DNA from: CAYLNM01 sp964385045
GTDB lineage: Bacteria; Planctomycetota; Phycisphaerae; Phycisphaerales; SM1A02
DNA: 17,300 bases
Direction: 5' to 3'
NCBI GenBank assembly: GCA_964385045.1
Contig: CAYLNM010000094.1
Coordinates: forward strand, 1-17,300
How positions within the stretch are numbered: the first letter of the stretch is position 1; each line of letters begins with the position of its first letter. Positions 7,494 through 15,564 of this stretch are shown here, one piece after another. The notes beneath the pieces are model-generated. The model was not told where the DNA came from, did no database searches, and worked only from the letters and a program-made list of their open reading frames with translations. The position numbers were made by a program, and so were the translations under genes.

Positions 7494-8465
7494 TCACTCC
7501 CCGAGCGCCGAGGCCGCCACGACCCCCATGTAGCCGACGTAGGCCGCGAGCAGGCCCCCGCCCTCCCAGCGGTTGATGCGTCCGGGCCCGCGGAAGCCGA
7601 CGCCGACCACGAAGAGGGCCAGCGTGAGGCCGCCCATCACCGCGACGTCGCGCCGCAGCACCTCCGGCCCCACGCTCATGGGCGCGATCGCCCCCGCGAT
7701 GCCGACCACCGCGAGCGTGTTGAAGAGGTTCGACCCAACGATGTTGCCGAGGGCCAGCTCGTGCTCGCCGCGGCGGGCCGCCACCACCGACGACGCGAGC
7801 TCCGGCAGCGACGTGCCGATCGCGACCACGGTGAGCCCGATCACGAGATCCGAGACGCCGACGCTGCGGGCGATCTCCACCGCCCCCCACACCAGGGCCC
7901 GCGAGCTCACGACCAGCCCGAGCAGTCCGACGAGCAGCCAGATCACGGCGGGACGCATGGCCATGTCCTGCGCCTCGAGCTCCTGCGCCACGTCGGCGGC
8001 GAGCGGATCGCGTCGCCGACGCAGGCCCACCACGATCGAGGTCGCGAGCAGGGCCGCGAACACGCCGAGGAGCACCACCGCGTCTCCGCGGCTCACCGTC
8101 CCGTCGAGCAGCTGCACCGCGGCGAGGACGGTGACGCCGGCGAGCACCGGCAGCTCGCCCCGCAGCACCTGCGAGCGCACCGCGATCGGACTCACGAGGG
8201 CGGTGACGCCGAGGATGAGGCCGATGTTCGTGACGTTGGACCCGTAGGCGTTGCCGAGGGCGATGCCGGGGTTGCCCTCGCTCGCGGCGATCGCCGACAC
8301 CACCATCTCCGGGGCCGAGGTGCCGAAGCCGACGACGAGCATGCCCACGAGCAGCGGCGGCACGCCGAGGAGTCCGGCCGTCGCGGCGGCGCCGCGGACG
8401 AAGCGGTCCGCGCTCCAGACGAGGGCGGCGAGGCCGAGCACGACGGCGAGGATCGGCAGGAGCAT
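7494..8465 (-). CDS. Calcium/sodium antiporter, YrbG-type CaCA family
   Basis: Predicted 323 residues, almost wholly hydrophobic with about ten membrane helices in two homologous halves. The two alpha repeats that form the ion path are clear. Repeat 1 contains GFGTSAPE (E53) and GNAYGSNVTN (about 71-80). Repeat 2 contains AIGTSLPE (E222) and GNIVGSNLFN (about 240-249). The paired acidic residues and GSN motifs are those known to bind Na+/Ca2+ in this family. A charged cytoplasmic loop (about 148-170, RRRRDPLAADVAQELEAQ) separates the halves. Length matches bacterial YrbG/CaxA proteins (about 320). Expected role: inner-membrane exchange of Ca2+ (or another cation) for Na+ or H+. The start ATG lacks a strong Shine-Dalgarno. 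It converges on the HAF-protein gene and follows the efflux operon on the same strand after 187 bases, so it may be separately transcribed. Confidence 0.93.
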   Translation of the reverse strand: MLLPILAVVLGLAALVWSADRFVRGAAATAGLLGVPPLLVGMLVVGFGTSAPEMVVSAIAASEGNPGIALGNAYGSNVTNIGLILGVTALVSPIAVRSQVLRGELPVLAGVTVLAAVQLLDGTVSRGDAVVLLGVFAALLATSIVVGLRRRRDPLAADVAQELEAQDMAMRPAVIWLLVGLLGLVVSSRALVWGAVEIARSVGVSDLVIGLTVVAIGTSLPELASSVVAARRGEHELALGNIVGSNLFNTLAVVGIAGAIAPMSVGPEVLRRDVAVMGGLTLALFVVGVGFRGPGRINRWEGGGLLAAYVGYMGVVAASALGE

Positions 8466-8599
8466 GCGGGCATCCGGGCGAGCGCGTGCGGGGACGCGGG
8501 CGTGAGCGGAGCTGCGGGCGGCCGACGGGCGACGGTGTCCGGCGCGTGCGGCGCGGAGCCCGGTGCGAGTCCCGCGCGGCGAATGCTACGGGAGCGCGT

Positions 8600-8615
8600 C
8601 ACGGCGGCGGCCGTG
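8600..8615 (-). terminator. Candidate hairpin after the RND efflux operon
   Basis: CACGGC (8600-8605) and GCCGTG (8610-8615) form a perfect 6-bp stem with a four-base loop, 38 bases beyond the stop of the outer-membrane gene on the minus strand. No T-run follows. It could separate the efflux operon from the antiporter gene. The rest of the 8466-8652 spacer shows nothing I can name. Confidence 0.3.
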
Positions 8616-8652
8616 CGGCTTTCCCCGACGCCCCTCGTCGCCGACCGCGGCG

Positions 8653-10233
8653 TCAGAGGCCGCTCGCCCCGAGGCCGCGCCGCGGGCGGGCGCCGGCTCC
8701 CGGCCCTCTCGCGGCCGCCCCGGCCGACTCGTCGCCGGCGCGCTCCGCCGCGGCCCGCTCGGCCGCCTGCGCCGCCGCGGCGTCCGCCTCGTTCGCGAGC
8801 TCCTCGGCGAGCGTCACCCACCCGCCGCCGAAGGCCTTGTACACGCCGATGATCGCCGCGTGCAGCGACGCCTCGAGCCGGATGCGGGCGAGCACCGCGT
8901 CGAATCGCGCCCGCTCGGCGTCGAGCACCTCGAGGTAGCCGACGTAGCCGTTGTCGTAGCGGGCACGGGCGAGGTCCGCGTACCGGCTCAGGGCGTCGAC
9001 CCGCCGGCGCTGCGCCGCGAGCTCGTCGACGCTCGTCGACCGCGTGACGAGGGCGTCCTCCGACTCCCGCAGCGCGGTGAGCCAGGTCTGCCGGAACGCC
9101 TCGACCGTCTGCCGCTGCTGCGCCTCGGCGACGCCGAGCCGGCTCTCGAGGCGGCCCGCGGTGAAGATCGGCCCCGCGAGGCCGGCGGCGATCTCGCCGA
9201 AGACGGCGTCGCTCGAGACGAGGTCGGACAGCTCGTCGCTCGCGAGGCCGAGGGCCCCGCTCAGGGCGATCCGCGGGTAGAAGTCGGCCTCGGCCACGCC
9301 CACCCGGCTCGTCGCCGCCATCATGCGCAGCTCCGCCTCCTGCAGGTCGGGCCGCTGCCGCAGCAGCGCCGCGGGCAGGCCGGCCGGAACCGGCGGCAGC
9401 GCGAGGGCGTCGAGGGGGCGGCCGCGCGGGATCGCGCCGGGAGGGCGACCCAGCAGCACGCTGAGGGAGTTCTCCAGCCGGGCGATCTCGCGCTCGAGGC
9501 TCGGGATGGTCGCGGCGGTGCGCTCGAGCTCCGAGCGGACCTGCTGGACCTCCAGCTGCGAGATGACGCCCTGGGCGAGCTGTCGCTCGAAGAGCGCGAG
9601 CGTGTCGCGCCGCGTCGCGAGCACCTCGCGGGCGACCTCGAGCTGGGCGTCGAGGCTCCGGAGTCCCACGTAGCCGGTGGCGACCGACGTCACGAGCGAG
9701 AGGATCACGCTCCGCCGCACCTCGGCCGCCGCGAGCAGGTCGGCCCGCGCCGCCTCGGTCGCCCGCCGGATGCGGCCCCACACGTCGAGCTCCCACCCGA
9801 CGTTGAGATTGGCGGAGAAGAAGTCGCTCGTCCGATCGCCGCCGGCGGCCCCGGGCGCGACCTCGAGCGAGCGGCGCTGCCGGGCGGCGTCGGCGCCGTA
9901 GCCCACCTGCGGGAACGCGGCCGAGCGGCTGATCCCCACGCGGGCCGCGAACTCCTCGACCCGGGCCGCGGCGAGCCGCACGTCGCGGTTCTGCTCGAGG
10001 GCCTCGGCCACGAGCTCGGCGAGCACCGGATCGTCGAAGGCCGACCACCAGGCGACGTCGGTCGCGTCGAGCTGCCCCGCGGTGCCCGCGCGGAAGGTCT
10101 CCGGCACCGGCACCTCGGGCCGCTCGTACTCGGGACCGACCACGCAGCCGCCGAGGGCGACGACGAGTCCGAGGCACGCGGCGGGACGGAGCCGGCGCGG
10201 CCGGCGGACGAGGCTCGTGCGGGGCTCAGCCAT
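8653..10233 (-). CDS. RND efflux outer-membrane lipoprotein, NodT/OprM type
   Basis: Predicted 526 residues. An Arg-rich N-terminus and hydrophobic stretch lead to lipobox LGGC with C30, so the mature protein is lipid-anchored. The family signature follows at once: 'GPEYERP' (33-39) and 'AWWSAFDDPVLAELVAEAL' (61-79). Two tandem outer membrane efflux protein halves follow (about 60-270 and 290-470), with long helices of the periplasmic barrel such as 'RQRPDLQEAELRM'. Three copies form the outer-membrane channel of tripartite pumps. The last about 50 residues (Ala/Arg/Gly-rich) exceed the usual end of the family. The start ATG overlaps the pump gene by eight bases and has GGGAG seven bases upstream, inside the pump gene. 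It is the last gene of the adaptor-pump-channel operon. Confidence 0.94.
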   Translation of the reverse strand: MAEPRTSLVRRPRRLRPAACLGLVVALGGCVVGPEYERPEVPVPETFRAGTAGQLDATDVAWWSAFDDPVLAELVAEALEQNRDVRLAAARVEEFAARVGISRSAAFPQVGYGADAARQRRSLEVAPGAAGGDRTSDFFSANLNVGWELDVWGRIRRATEAARADLLAAAEVRRSVILSLVTSVATGYVGLRSLDAQLEVAREVLATRRDTLALFERQLAQGVISQLEVQQVRSELERTAATIPSLEREIARLENSLSVLLGRPPGAIPRGRPLDALALPPVPAGLPAALLRQRPDLQEAELRMMAATSRVGVAEADFYPRIALSGALGLASDELSDLVSSDAVFGEIAAGLAGPIFTAGRLESRLGVAEAQQRQTVEAFRQTWLTALRESEDALVTRSTSVDELAAQRRRVDALSRYADLARARYDNGYVGYLEVLDAERARFDAVLARIRLEASLHAAIIGVYKAFGGGWVTLAEELANEADAAAAQAAERAAAERAGDESAGAAARGPGAGARPRRGLGASGL

Positions 10234-13200
10234 CGCGCGGCTCCCGATCCGACCCGGACCGTCCGTCCGCCTCCGGCGGCGCGGGCGGAGGCGGTGGTCC
10301 CGGCGCGGGCGGCGGGGCTGGCGGGGGTGCCGCGGGCGGATCGCCCGAGGCGATCGGGGGCGGCGACGGCCCGGCGGGCGGCGGCTCGCCGGGCAGCCCG
10401 GGCGCCACGGCCGTTCCCGGCGCGCCGCTCCCCGGGGCCACCACCGGACTCCCGACCACGGCGGCCCCCGCGGACGCCGGATCCCCGCCGCCGTCGGCTC
10501 GCCCGCGGGCTCCGCCGCCGAGTCGCTCGGTGGCGGTCGTGATCAGGAAGTAGAACAGCGGCACGAAGACGAGCGCGAGCGTCGTCGCGCCGATCATGCC
10601 GCCGAGCACGCCGGTGCCGATCGAGTGGCGGGCGTTGGCCCCCGCCCCGCTCGCGATCACCAGCGGGATGGTGCCGAGGATGAACGAGAGGCTGGTCATG
10701 AGGATCGGCCGCAGCCGCAGGCGGGCGGCCGCCACCGACGCCTCCAGCGGCGAGAGTCCCCGCTCGTGCTGCTGCTGGGCGAACTCGACGATCAGGATCG
10801 CGTTCTTGGCCGACAGGCCGATCAGGGTCACGAGGCCCACCTGGAAGTAGACGTCGTTCTCCATGCCCGCGAGCCACACCGCGACCAGCGCCCCGAACAC
10901 GCCGAAGGGCACCGCGGTGATGATCGCCAGCGGCAGCGACCACCGCTCGTACTGCCCGGCGAGGATCAGGAACACCAGCACGATGCCGAAGCCGAAGGCG
11001 AACACGGCGGTCGAGCCGGCCTGCTTCTGCTCGTACGCCTGTCCCGACCAGGCGAAGGAGAAGTCGTCCGGCAGCGTCTCGGCGGAGAGGCGCTCCATCG
11101 CCGCGAGCGCCTGCCCGGAGGAGAAGCCCGCGGCGGCATCGCCCGTCACCTTCGCCGCCGGCACGCCGTTGAACCGCTGCACGAGGTCCGGCCCGACGTC
11201 GAAGTCGGCATCCACCACCGACGCGAGCGGCAGCAGCTCGCCCTGCCGCTGCCGGACGAAGATCCGCTGGATGTCCTCGGGATCGTCGCGGTATTCCCCG
11301 TCGGCCTGCACGATCACGTTCCAGACGCGGCCGAACTTCACGTACTGGCTCACGTACGCCGAGCCGAAGAGCGTCTGCACCGCGTCGTAGACGCCCTCGA
11401 TCGGCATCCCGAGCGTCTCGGCCCGGGTTCGGTCGACCTCGAGCGCCAGCCGGCGGGAGCTGGCGTTGAACGTGGTGTTCAGCCGTGCGAGCTCGGGCTG
11501 CTCGCGCGCCGCCGACACCAGCTCGCCCAGGGTCGCCGCGAGTCGCTGGGGATCGTCCTCCCCGCGGTTCTGCAGCCAGTACTCGAAGCCGCCCTGGCTG
11601 CCCAGCCCGGGGATCGGGGGCGGATTGATCGGCAGCACGAAGCCCTCGCGGAGGGCCGCGAGCCTCGGCCCGAGGTCCGCCAGCATCGCGTCCAGCGTGA
11701 GCGAGGGATCGCCTGCCCGCTCCTCGAAGTCGCGGAGGGCGACGAACACCGTGCCCGCGTTGGACTTGAACTGGCCGTCGAGGGCGCTGTAGCCCGCGAT
11801 CTTCGACGCGTACTCCACCGCGGGGTGCGCGCGGAAGAGCCGCTCGACCTCGTCCGCGACCGCCTCGGTCCGGTCGAGGCTCGCTCCATCGGGCAGCATG
11901 ATCGCGGTCAGCAGGACGCCCTGGTCCTCCTGGGGCACGAAGCTCGCGGGGATCGTCCGGAACAGCGTGAGGATGCCCCAGCCCACCGCGGCCACCAGCA
12001 CCAGGCCGATCACCGCGGTCCGGATCACCAGCCGGACGCCCCCTCCGTACGCGACGGTGAGCCGGTCGAGGGCGGCGTTGAACGCCCGGAACGGTGCCGC
12101 CACCTGTCCGCGGGGCCGCAGCAGCACGCCGCACAGGGCCGGGGTCAGCGTGAGGGCCACGAAGCTCGAGATCGCCACCGAGATCGCGATCGTGACCGCG
12201 AACTGCTGGTAGAGGACGCCGGTGGTGCCGCCCAGGAACGCGATCGGGACGAAGACCGCCACGAGCACCAGCGTCGTCGCGACCACGGGGCCGGTCACCT
12301 CGTCCATGGAGCGGATCGTCGCCGCCTTCGGATCGAGCCCCTCCTCCGCCATCACCCGCTCGACGTTCTCCACCACCACGATCGCGTCGTCGCACACGAT
12401 GCCGATCGCCAGCACGAGTCCGAGGAGCGTGAGCAGGTTCAGGCTGAACTCGAGCGCCAGCATCCCCACGAAGGTGCCGATCACCGCGACGAGGATCGCG
12501 ACGGTCGGGATCAGGGTCGCCCGCACGCTCTGGAGGAAGAGCCAGGTGACGAGCACCACGAGGATGATCGCGATCACCAGCGTGATGATCACCTCGTGGA
12601 TCGAGGCCTCGATGACCTTCGTGGTGTCGTAGGAGACCGCGTGCTCGATCCCCTCGGGGAAGGAGGCCGAGAGCTCCTCCATCAGGGCCTGCACCCGCCC
12701 GGCGACCTCGAGGGCGTTGGAGCCCGGCTGCTGGTAGACGCCGATGAAGGTCGCGGGATCGCCGTTCATCGTCGCCCGCAGGAAGTACTGCTGGATCCCG
12801 ACCTCGGCCCGGGCCACGTCACCGACGCGGACCACCGAGGTGCCCTCGGCCTCGGCCCGCACGATGATCGACTCGAACTGCTCGGGCTCGGTGAACCGGC
12901 CCTCGGTCACCACCGGGACCGTGAGCTCGACCGGCTCCTCGAGCGGGGAGGCGGCCACCGTGCCCGCCCCGAACTGCTGGTTCTGGCGGGCGATCGCCGA
13001 CTTCACGTCGGCGGCGGTCACGCCGAGGCTCGCCATCCGCTCCGGGTCGAGCCAGATCCGCATCGCCTGGTCGGGCAGGCCGATGATCTGGGCCTGGTTG
13101 GCCCCGTCCACCCGCTTGAGGGCGTCGACGACGTTGAGGTTGGCGAAGTCGCCGATGTACTGTTCGTCGTGGACGCCGCCGGGCGAGTACAGGGCGATGA

Positions 13201-13618
13201 GCTGCAGGATGCTCGTCGACCGCTTCTGCACCTTGACGCCGGTGGTCCGGACGGCCTCCGGCAGGCCGGGCAGGGCGAGATTGACGCGGTTCTGGACCTG
13301 CACCTCGGCGATGTCGGGATCGGTGCCGAGGGCGAAGTACGCGGTGAGCGTCATCTGCCCGGTGGCCGAGCTGGAGGACTGCATGTACAGCAGCCCGTCG
13401 GCCCCGTTGACCTGCGTCTCGATCGGCGCCGCGACCGCGTTGGCCACCGTCTCGGCGTCCGCTCCCGGGTAGCTGGCGAAGACCGTGACCTGCACCGGCG
13501 CGATGTCGGGGTACTGGTTGATCGGCAGGCTCAGCCCGGCGACCGCGCCGGCGAGCACGATGACGATCGACAGGACCGAGGCGAGGATCGGTCGCCGGAC
13601 GAAGACTGTGCTGATCAT
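10226..13618 (-). CDS. AcrB-like RND (HAE class) multidrug efflux pump, inner membrane
   Basis: Predicted 1130 residues. The N-terminus 'FVRRPILASVLSIVIVLAG' is the standard RND first helix, and 'INQYPDIAPVQVTV' and 'YPGADAETV' are typical of AcrB relatives. TM4 carries the proton-relay pair D410-D411 (GIVCDDAIVVVEN), and K938 in GLSAKNAILIVEFA matches the TM10 lysine. The protein should therefore couple proton influx to export of hydrophobic or amphiphilic compounds. The DD pair places it with HAE pumps and against the heavy-metal CusA class. AcrB has 1049 residues; here homology ends near 1030 and about 97 Pro/Ala/Gly-rich residues follow. The start overlaps the adaptor stop (bases 13615-13618 read ATGA on the minus strand) with no clear Shine-Dalgarno, which suggests coupling. 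Substrate cannot be inferred. Confidence 0.96.
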   Translation of the reverse strand: MISTVFVRRPILASVLSIVIVLAGAVAGLSLPINQYPDIAPVQVTVFASYPGADAETVANAVAAPIETQVNGADGLLYMQSSSSATGQMTLTAYFALGTDPDIAEVQVQNRVNLALPGLPEAVRTTGVKVQKRSTSILQLIALYSPGGVHDEQYIGDFANLNVVDALKRVDGANQAQIIGLPDQAMRIWLDPERMASLGVTAADVKSAIARQNQQFGAGTVAASPLEEPVELTVPVVTEGRFTEPEQFESIIVRAEAEGTSVVRVGDVARAEVGIQQYFLRATMNGDPATFIGVYQQPGSNALEVAGRVQALMEELSASFPEGIEHAVSYDTTKVIEASIHEVIITLVIAIILVVLVTWLFLQSVRATLIPTVAILVAVIGTFVGMLALEFSLNLLTLLGLVLAIGIVCDDAIVVVENVERVMAEEGLDPKAATIRSMDEVTGPVVATTLVLVAVFVPIAFLGGTTGVLYQQFAVTIAISVAISSFVALTLTPALCGVLLRPRGQVAAPFRAFNAALDRLTVAYGGGVRLVIRTAVIGLVLVAAVGWGILTLFRTIPASFVPQEDQGVLLTAIMLPDGASLDRTEAVADEVERLFRAHPAVEYASKIAGYSALDGQFKSNAGTVFVALRDFEERAGDPSLTLDAMLADLGPRLAALREGFVLPINPPPIPGLGSQGGFEYWLQNRGEDDPQRLAATLGELVSAAREQPELARLNTTFNASSRRLALEVDRTRAETLGMPIEGVYDAVQTLFGSAYVSQYVKFGRVWNVIVQADGEYRDDPEDIQRIFVRQRQGELLPLASVVDADFDVGPDLVQRFNGVPAAKVTGDAAAGFSSGQALAAMERLSAETLPDDFSFAWSGQAYEQKQAGSTAVFAFGFGIVLVFLILAGQYERWSLPLAIITAVPFGVFGALVAVWLAGMENDVYFQVGLVTLIGLSAKNAILIVEFAQQQHERGLSPLEASVAAARLRLRPILMTSLSFILGTIPLVIASGAGANARHSIGTGVLGGMIGATTLALVFVPLFYFLITTATERLGGGARGRADGGGDPASAGAAVVGSPVVAPGSGAPGTAVAPGLPGEPPPAGPSPPPIASGDPPAAPPPAPPPAPGPPPPPAPPEADGRSGSDREPRDG
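10241..10245 (-). promoter_or_regulatory. Internal Shine-Dalgarno for outer-membrane channel gene
   Basis: GGGAG on the minus strand, seven bases before the ATG at 10233, lies within the final codons of the pump gene. It supports re-initiation at the overlap. Confidence 0.55.
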
Positions 13619-14910
13619 CCGGCCGCGTCCGCGTCGGCGGCGGACCGCGCCCCGTCGGCGGCGAGGCCGGGAGCGGCGACGCGATCGGCGTCAGCGTCGC
13701 CGGGCGGGCCGTTCGCCGGCGCGTCCCCGTCGCCGGCGGCACTCGCGCCACCGGGACCGATGCCCACGATGGAGAGCGGCACCCCGGGCTGCAGCCCGAC
13801 CGTCCCGTCGGTCACCACGCGGTCGCCGGGCTCGAGGCCCGACTCGATCACCCACGCGTCGCCGGCCCACGGGCCGGTGGTCACCGGACGCCGCTCGGCC
13901 GACCCCTCGCGGTCGACGACCCAGACGTACGCCCCGCGGGGTCCCTCGAAGACCGCCCGCTGGGGCACCGCGATGGCGTCCGGCCGCGTGGCGCCCCGCA
14001 GGAAGACGCGGACGTACTGCCCCGGCCGCAGCGAACGATCGGGGTTGGGGATCTCGGCCCGCACGAGGAACGTGCCCGTGGTCTCGCTCACCGTTGCGTC
14101 GGCGAACGTCACGCGGCCGGTCTCGGGATGCTCGGTCCCGTCGGCGAGGGCGATCGCGACGTCGAAGTCGCCGTCCTCGGGATAGGCGACGGCGCCGCGG
14201 GCCACGGACGTGCGTCCGCGGAGGACCTGCGTCTCGGCCACGCTGAACTCGACCCAGATGGGATCGACGCGGGCGACGTAGGTCAGCGGGGCGGCGAGGT
14301 TGCCGACGAACGCCCCCTCGCGCTGCGTGGCGGCCCCGGTGAGGCCGCCGACGGGGGCGGTGATGGTGGTGTAGCCGAGGTCGAGCTCGGCCTCGAAGAC
14401 GCGCGACGCGGCGGACTCCACCGCGGCCGCGGCGGTCCGGACGGCGCTCTCGGCGTCGTCGAGCTCCTTGCGGGCGACGGCGTCGACCTCGGCCAGCGGG
14501 CGGATGCGCTCGAGCAGCGTCTCGGCGTTCTCGAGGCGGGCCTGCTGCTGGGCGAGCTCGGCCCGGGTCCCGCGGAGCCGGGCCTCGAAGGGACTCGGGT
14601 CGATGCGGAAGAGGACGTCGCCCGCCTCGACGGGGGCGCCCTCCTCGTAGGCGATCTCGTCGAGGAAGCCCGAGACGCGGGCTCGAATCTCGACCCGCTG
14701 GCTGCTCGCGGTGCGGCCGACGAACTCGAAGGTGGCCGGCAGGTCACGGGCCTCGACCTGCACCACGTCGACGTTGCGTGGCGGCGGGTCGGTCGCCGCC
14801 GTCGGAGCGTCGTCGCCGCATCCGGCGATCAGGGACGCCAGCACGACCGCCGCACCGCCGAATGCGCACGGACGGCGCCTCGGGCACGGCGGGACAGGAA
14901 GAAGCGACAC
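13615..14910 (-). CDS. RND efflux periplasmic adaptor lipoprotein (membrane fusion protein)
   Basis: Predicted 431 residues, start GTG. Residues RRR (11-13) and a hydrophobic run end in lipobox LIAGC with C31, so the protein is probably an inner-membrane-anchored periplasmic lipoprotein like AcrA. The beta-barrel and lipoyl region starts near 48 ('VDVVQVEARDLPATFEFVGRT'). 'ARVSGFLDEI' and 'EGAPVEAGDVLFRID' are lipoyl half-motifs, and about 112-178 forms the coiled-coil hairpin that meets the outer-membrane channel. The second lipoyl half follows at 'LDLGYTTITAPVGG'. Residues about 388-431 are an Ala/Asp/Gly-rich tail. An open frame continues upstream for about 680 codons, but the lipobox position and a GGGAG eight bases before GTG 14910 fix this start. 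It is the first gene of the efflux operon and divergent from the Cys-rich protein gene. Confidence 0.92.
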   Translation of the reverse strand: MSLLPVPPCPRRRPCAFGGAAVVLASLIAGCGDDAPTAATDPPPRNVDVVQVEARDLPATFEFVGRTASSQRVEIRARVSGFLDEIAYEEGAPVEAGDVLFRIDPSPFEARLRGTRAELAQQQARLENAETLLERIRPLAEVDAVARKELDDAESAVRTAAAAVESAASRVFEAELDLGYTTITAPVGGLTGAATQREGAFVGNLAAPLTYVARVDPIWVEFSVAETQVLRGRTSVARGAVAYPEDGDFDVAIALADGTEHPETGRVTFADATVSETTGTFLVRAEIPNPDRSLRPGQYVRVFLRGATRPDAIAVPQRAVFEGPRGAYVWVVDREGSAERRPVTTGPWAGDAWVIESGLEPGDRVVTDGTVGLQPGVPLSIVGIGPGGASAAGDGDAPANGPPGDADADRVAAPGLAADGARSAADADAAG

Positions 14911-14918
14911 GGCGGGAG

Positions 14919-14923
14919 CTCCC
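14919..14923 (-). promoter_or_regulatory. Shine-Dalgarno for adaptor gene GTG start
   Basis: GGGAG on the minus strand, eight bases before the GTG at 14910. It is the left half of the palindrome GGGAGCTCCC (14914-14923). Confidence 0.55.
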
Positions 14924-14997
14924 GATGGGGACGACCGCTCCGCACCCGGTGAGTCCCCGTCGCGACCGTAGTGGATCGCCCCCGTCCCCGCCACCCG

Positions 14998-15018
14998 GCG
15001 CGAGCCACCGGCTCGCGC
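14998..15018. promoter_or_regulatory. Perfect 9-bp inverted repeat, candidate operator
   Basis: GCGCGAGCC (14998-15006) and GGCTCGCGC (15010-15018) are exact reverse complements around ACC. The dyad sits 88 bases from the adaptor start and 91 bases from the Cys-rich protein start, almost central. This suits one regulator acting on both directions. It could also form a hairpin in either leader. Confidence 0.5.
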
Positions 15019-15073
15019 GCCACGGCACTGCCTCGCCGGAGCTCCGTCCGCGGCGAACGAGCCGGATCGAGCC

Positions 15074-15079
15074 TTGACT
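15074..15079 (+). promoter_or_regulatory. Candidate -35 box (TTGACT), possibly giving a leaderless mRNA
   Basis: TTGACT is a five-of-six match to TTGACA in a sequence where such a hexamer is rare. With normal spacing, transcription would begin at about 15108-15110, on the ATG itself. That is consistent with the absence of a Shine-Dalgarno there. The -10 hexamer at the expected place (near 15097-15102) is not recognisable, so the call is weak. Confidence 0.3.
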
Positions 15080-15108
15080 CGGCGTCGTCCGGGGCCCACC
15101 CTTCGGGA

Positions 15109-15564
15109 ATGGTCGTTCGGCTGCTCCTGGCCCTGCTGCTCGCCCTCGCCCCCGCCGCCCCGGCGGTGGCGGCCGACTGCCGGTGCGCCGGGGCGCCGCC
15201 GGACGCCGAAACGGCGCCGTGGACCGGCGTGGCGGCCGCCCCCTGCTGTGCCGCCCCGGCCCCGCCGCCGGCGTGTCCCGCCTGCCCCGGCGACGAGCAT
15301 CGGGCCCCGGGTGAGTGCCGCGGCGGCTGCGGATGCGGCTGTCTCGGCCCCGCGGACCCGGGGTCGGCCCCTCGACCGGATCCGGCGACGCCGTCGCCGG
15401 AGCGCGAGGTCCCGGTCGCCCTGCTGCGGCCGGTGCCCGCCGGTCCCGAGGCCGACCTCGCCGCGACCCCGGGTCCGGCCGTCGGGCCGCGCGGCCCGGA
15501 CGCCCTCGGCCCGCCCCGCGCCGGCCGCCTTCGGCTCCTGCTCGACGCCGTCCTCCGGCTGTAG
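15109..15564 (+). CDS. Small exported Cys-rich protein, function unknown
   Basis: Predicted 151 residues. MVVR plus a Leu/Ala-rich core and cleavage after AVAA (near 22) form a clear signal peptide. The mature N-terminal half holds ten cysteines between 24 and 78: CRC at 24-26, CC at 46-47, CPAC at 56-59, C70, C74, C76 and C78, plus H64. The rest (about 80-151) is Pro/Ala/Gly/Arg-rich. I do not recognise a family. Thiol spacing (CxC, CxxC, CxCxC) suggests metal binding or disulfides; this is inference, strengthened by the HMA lipoprotein encoded next. The ATG at 15109 was chosen because the signal peptide begins there; the upstream in-frame ATG (14971) would add an Arg-rich stretch. No Shine-Dalgarno is evident. 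It is divergent from the RND operon and probably the first gene of a three-gene unit. Confidence 0.7.
   Translation: MVVRLLLALLLALAPAAPAVAADCRCAGAPPDAETAPWTGVAAAPCCAAPAPPPACPACPGDEHRAPGECRGGCGCGCLGPADPGSAPRPDPATPSPEREVPVALLRPVPAGPEADLAATPGPAVGPRGPDALGPPRAGRLRLLLDAVLRL

Larger units (their letters stand above)
14911..15108. promoter_or_regulatory. Divergent control region between efflux operon and Cys-rich/HMA set
   Basis: These 198 bases must carry the promoters for both divergent transcription units. They contain the perfect inverted repeat at 14998-15018, a short palindrome CGGAGCTCCG at 15037-15046 and a consensus-like TTGACT at 15074-15079. No regulator gene is found on either side in this window. 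Confidence 0.6.

Noticed and set aside
10082..14185. Plus-strand open frame of 1367 codons opposite the efflux operon
   Set aside because: It is antisense to three well-recognised RND genes. The peptide is rich in Arg, His, Asp and Gly, typical of reverse-frame translation of hydrophobic proteins.
10226..14910. Reading the RND operon as a CusCBA-type heavy-metal exporter because of the HMA gene next door
   Set aside because: TM4 has the Asp-Asp pair and surrounding motif of HAE pumps, and no Met or His-rich metal path was seen in the adaptor. The neighbouring HMA gene alone does not make it a metal pump.
15074..15108. MerR/CueR-type promoter upstream of the Cys-rich gene
   Set aside because: TTGACT is present, but the dyad expected between -35 and -10 for MerR-family regulators is missing and no -10 is visible.
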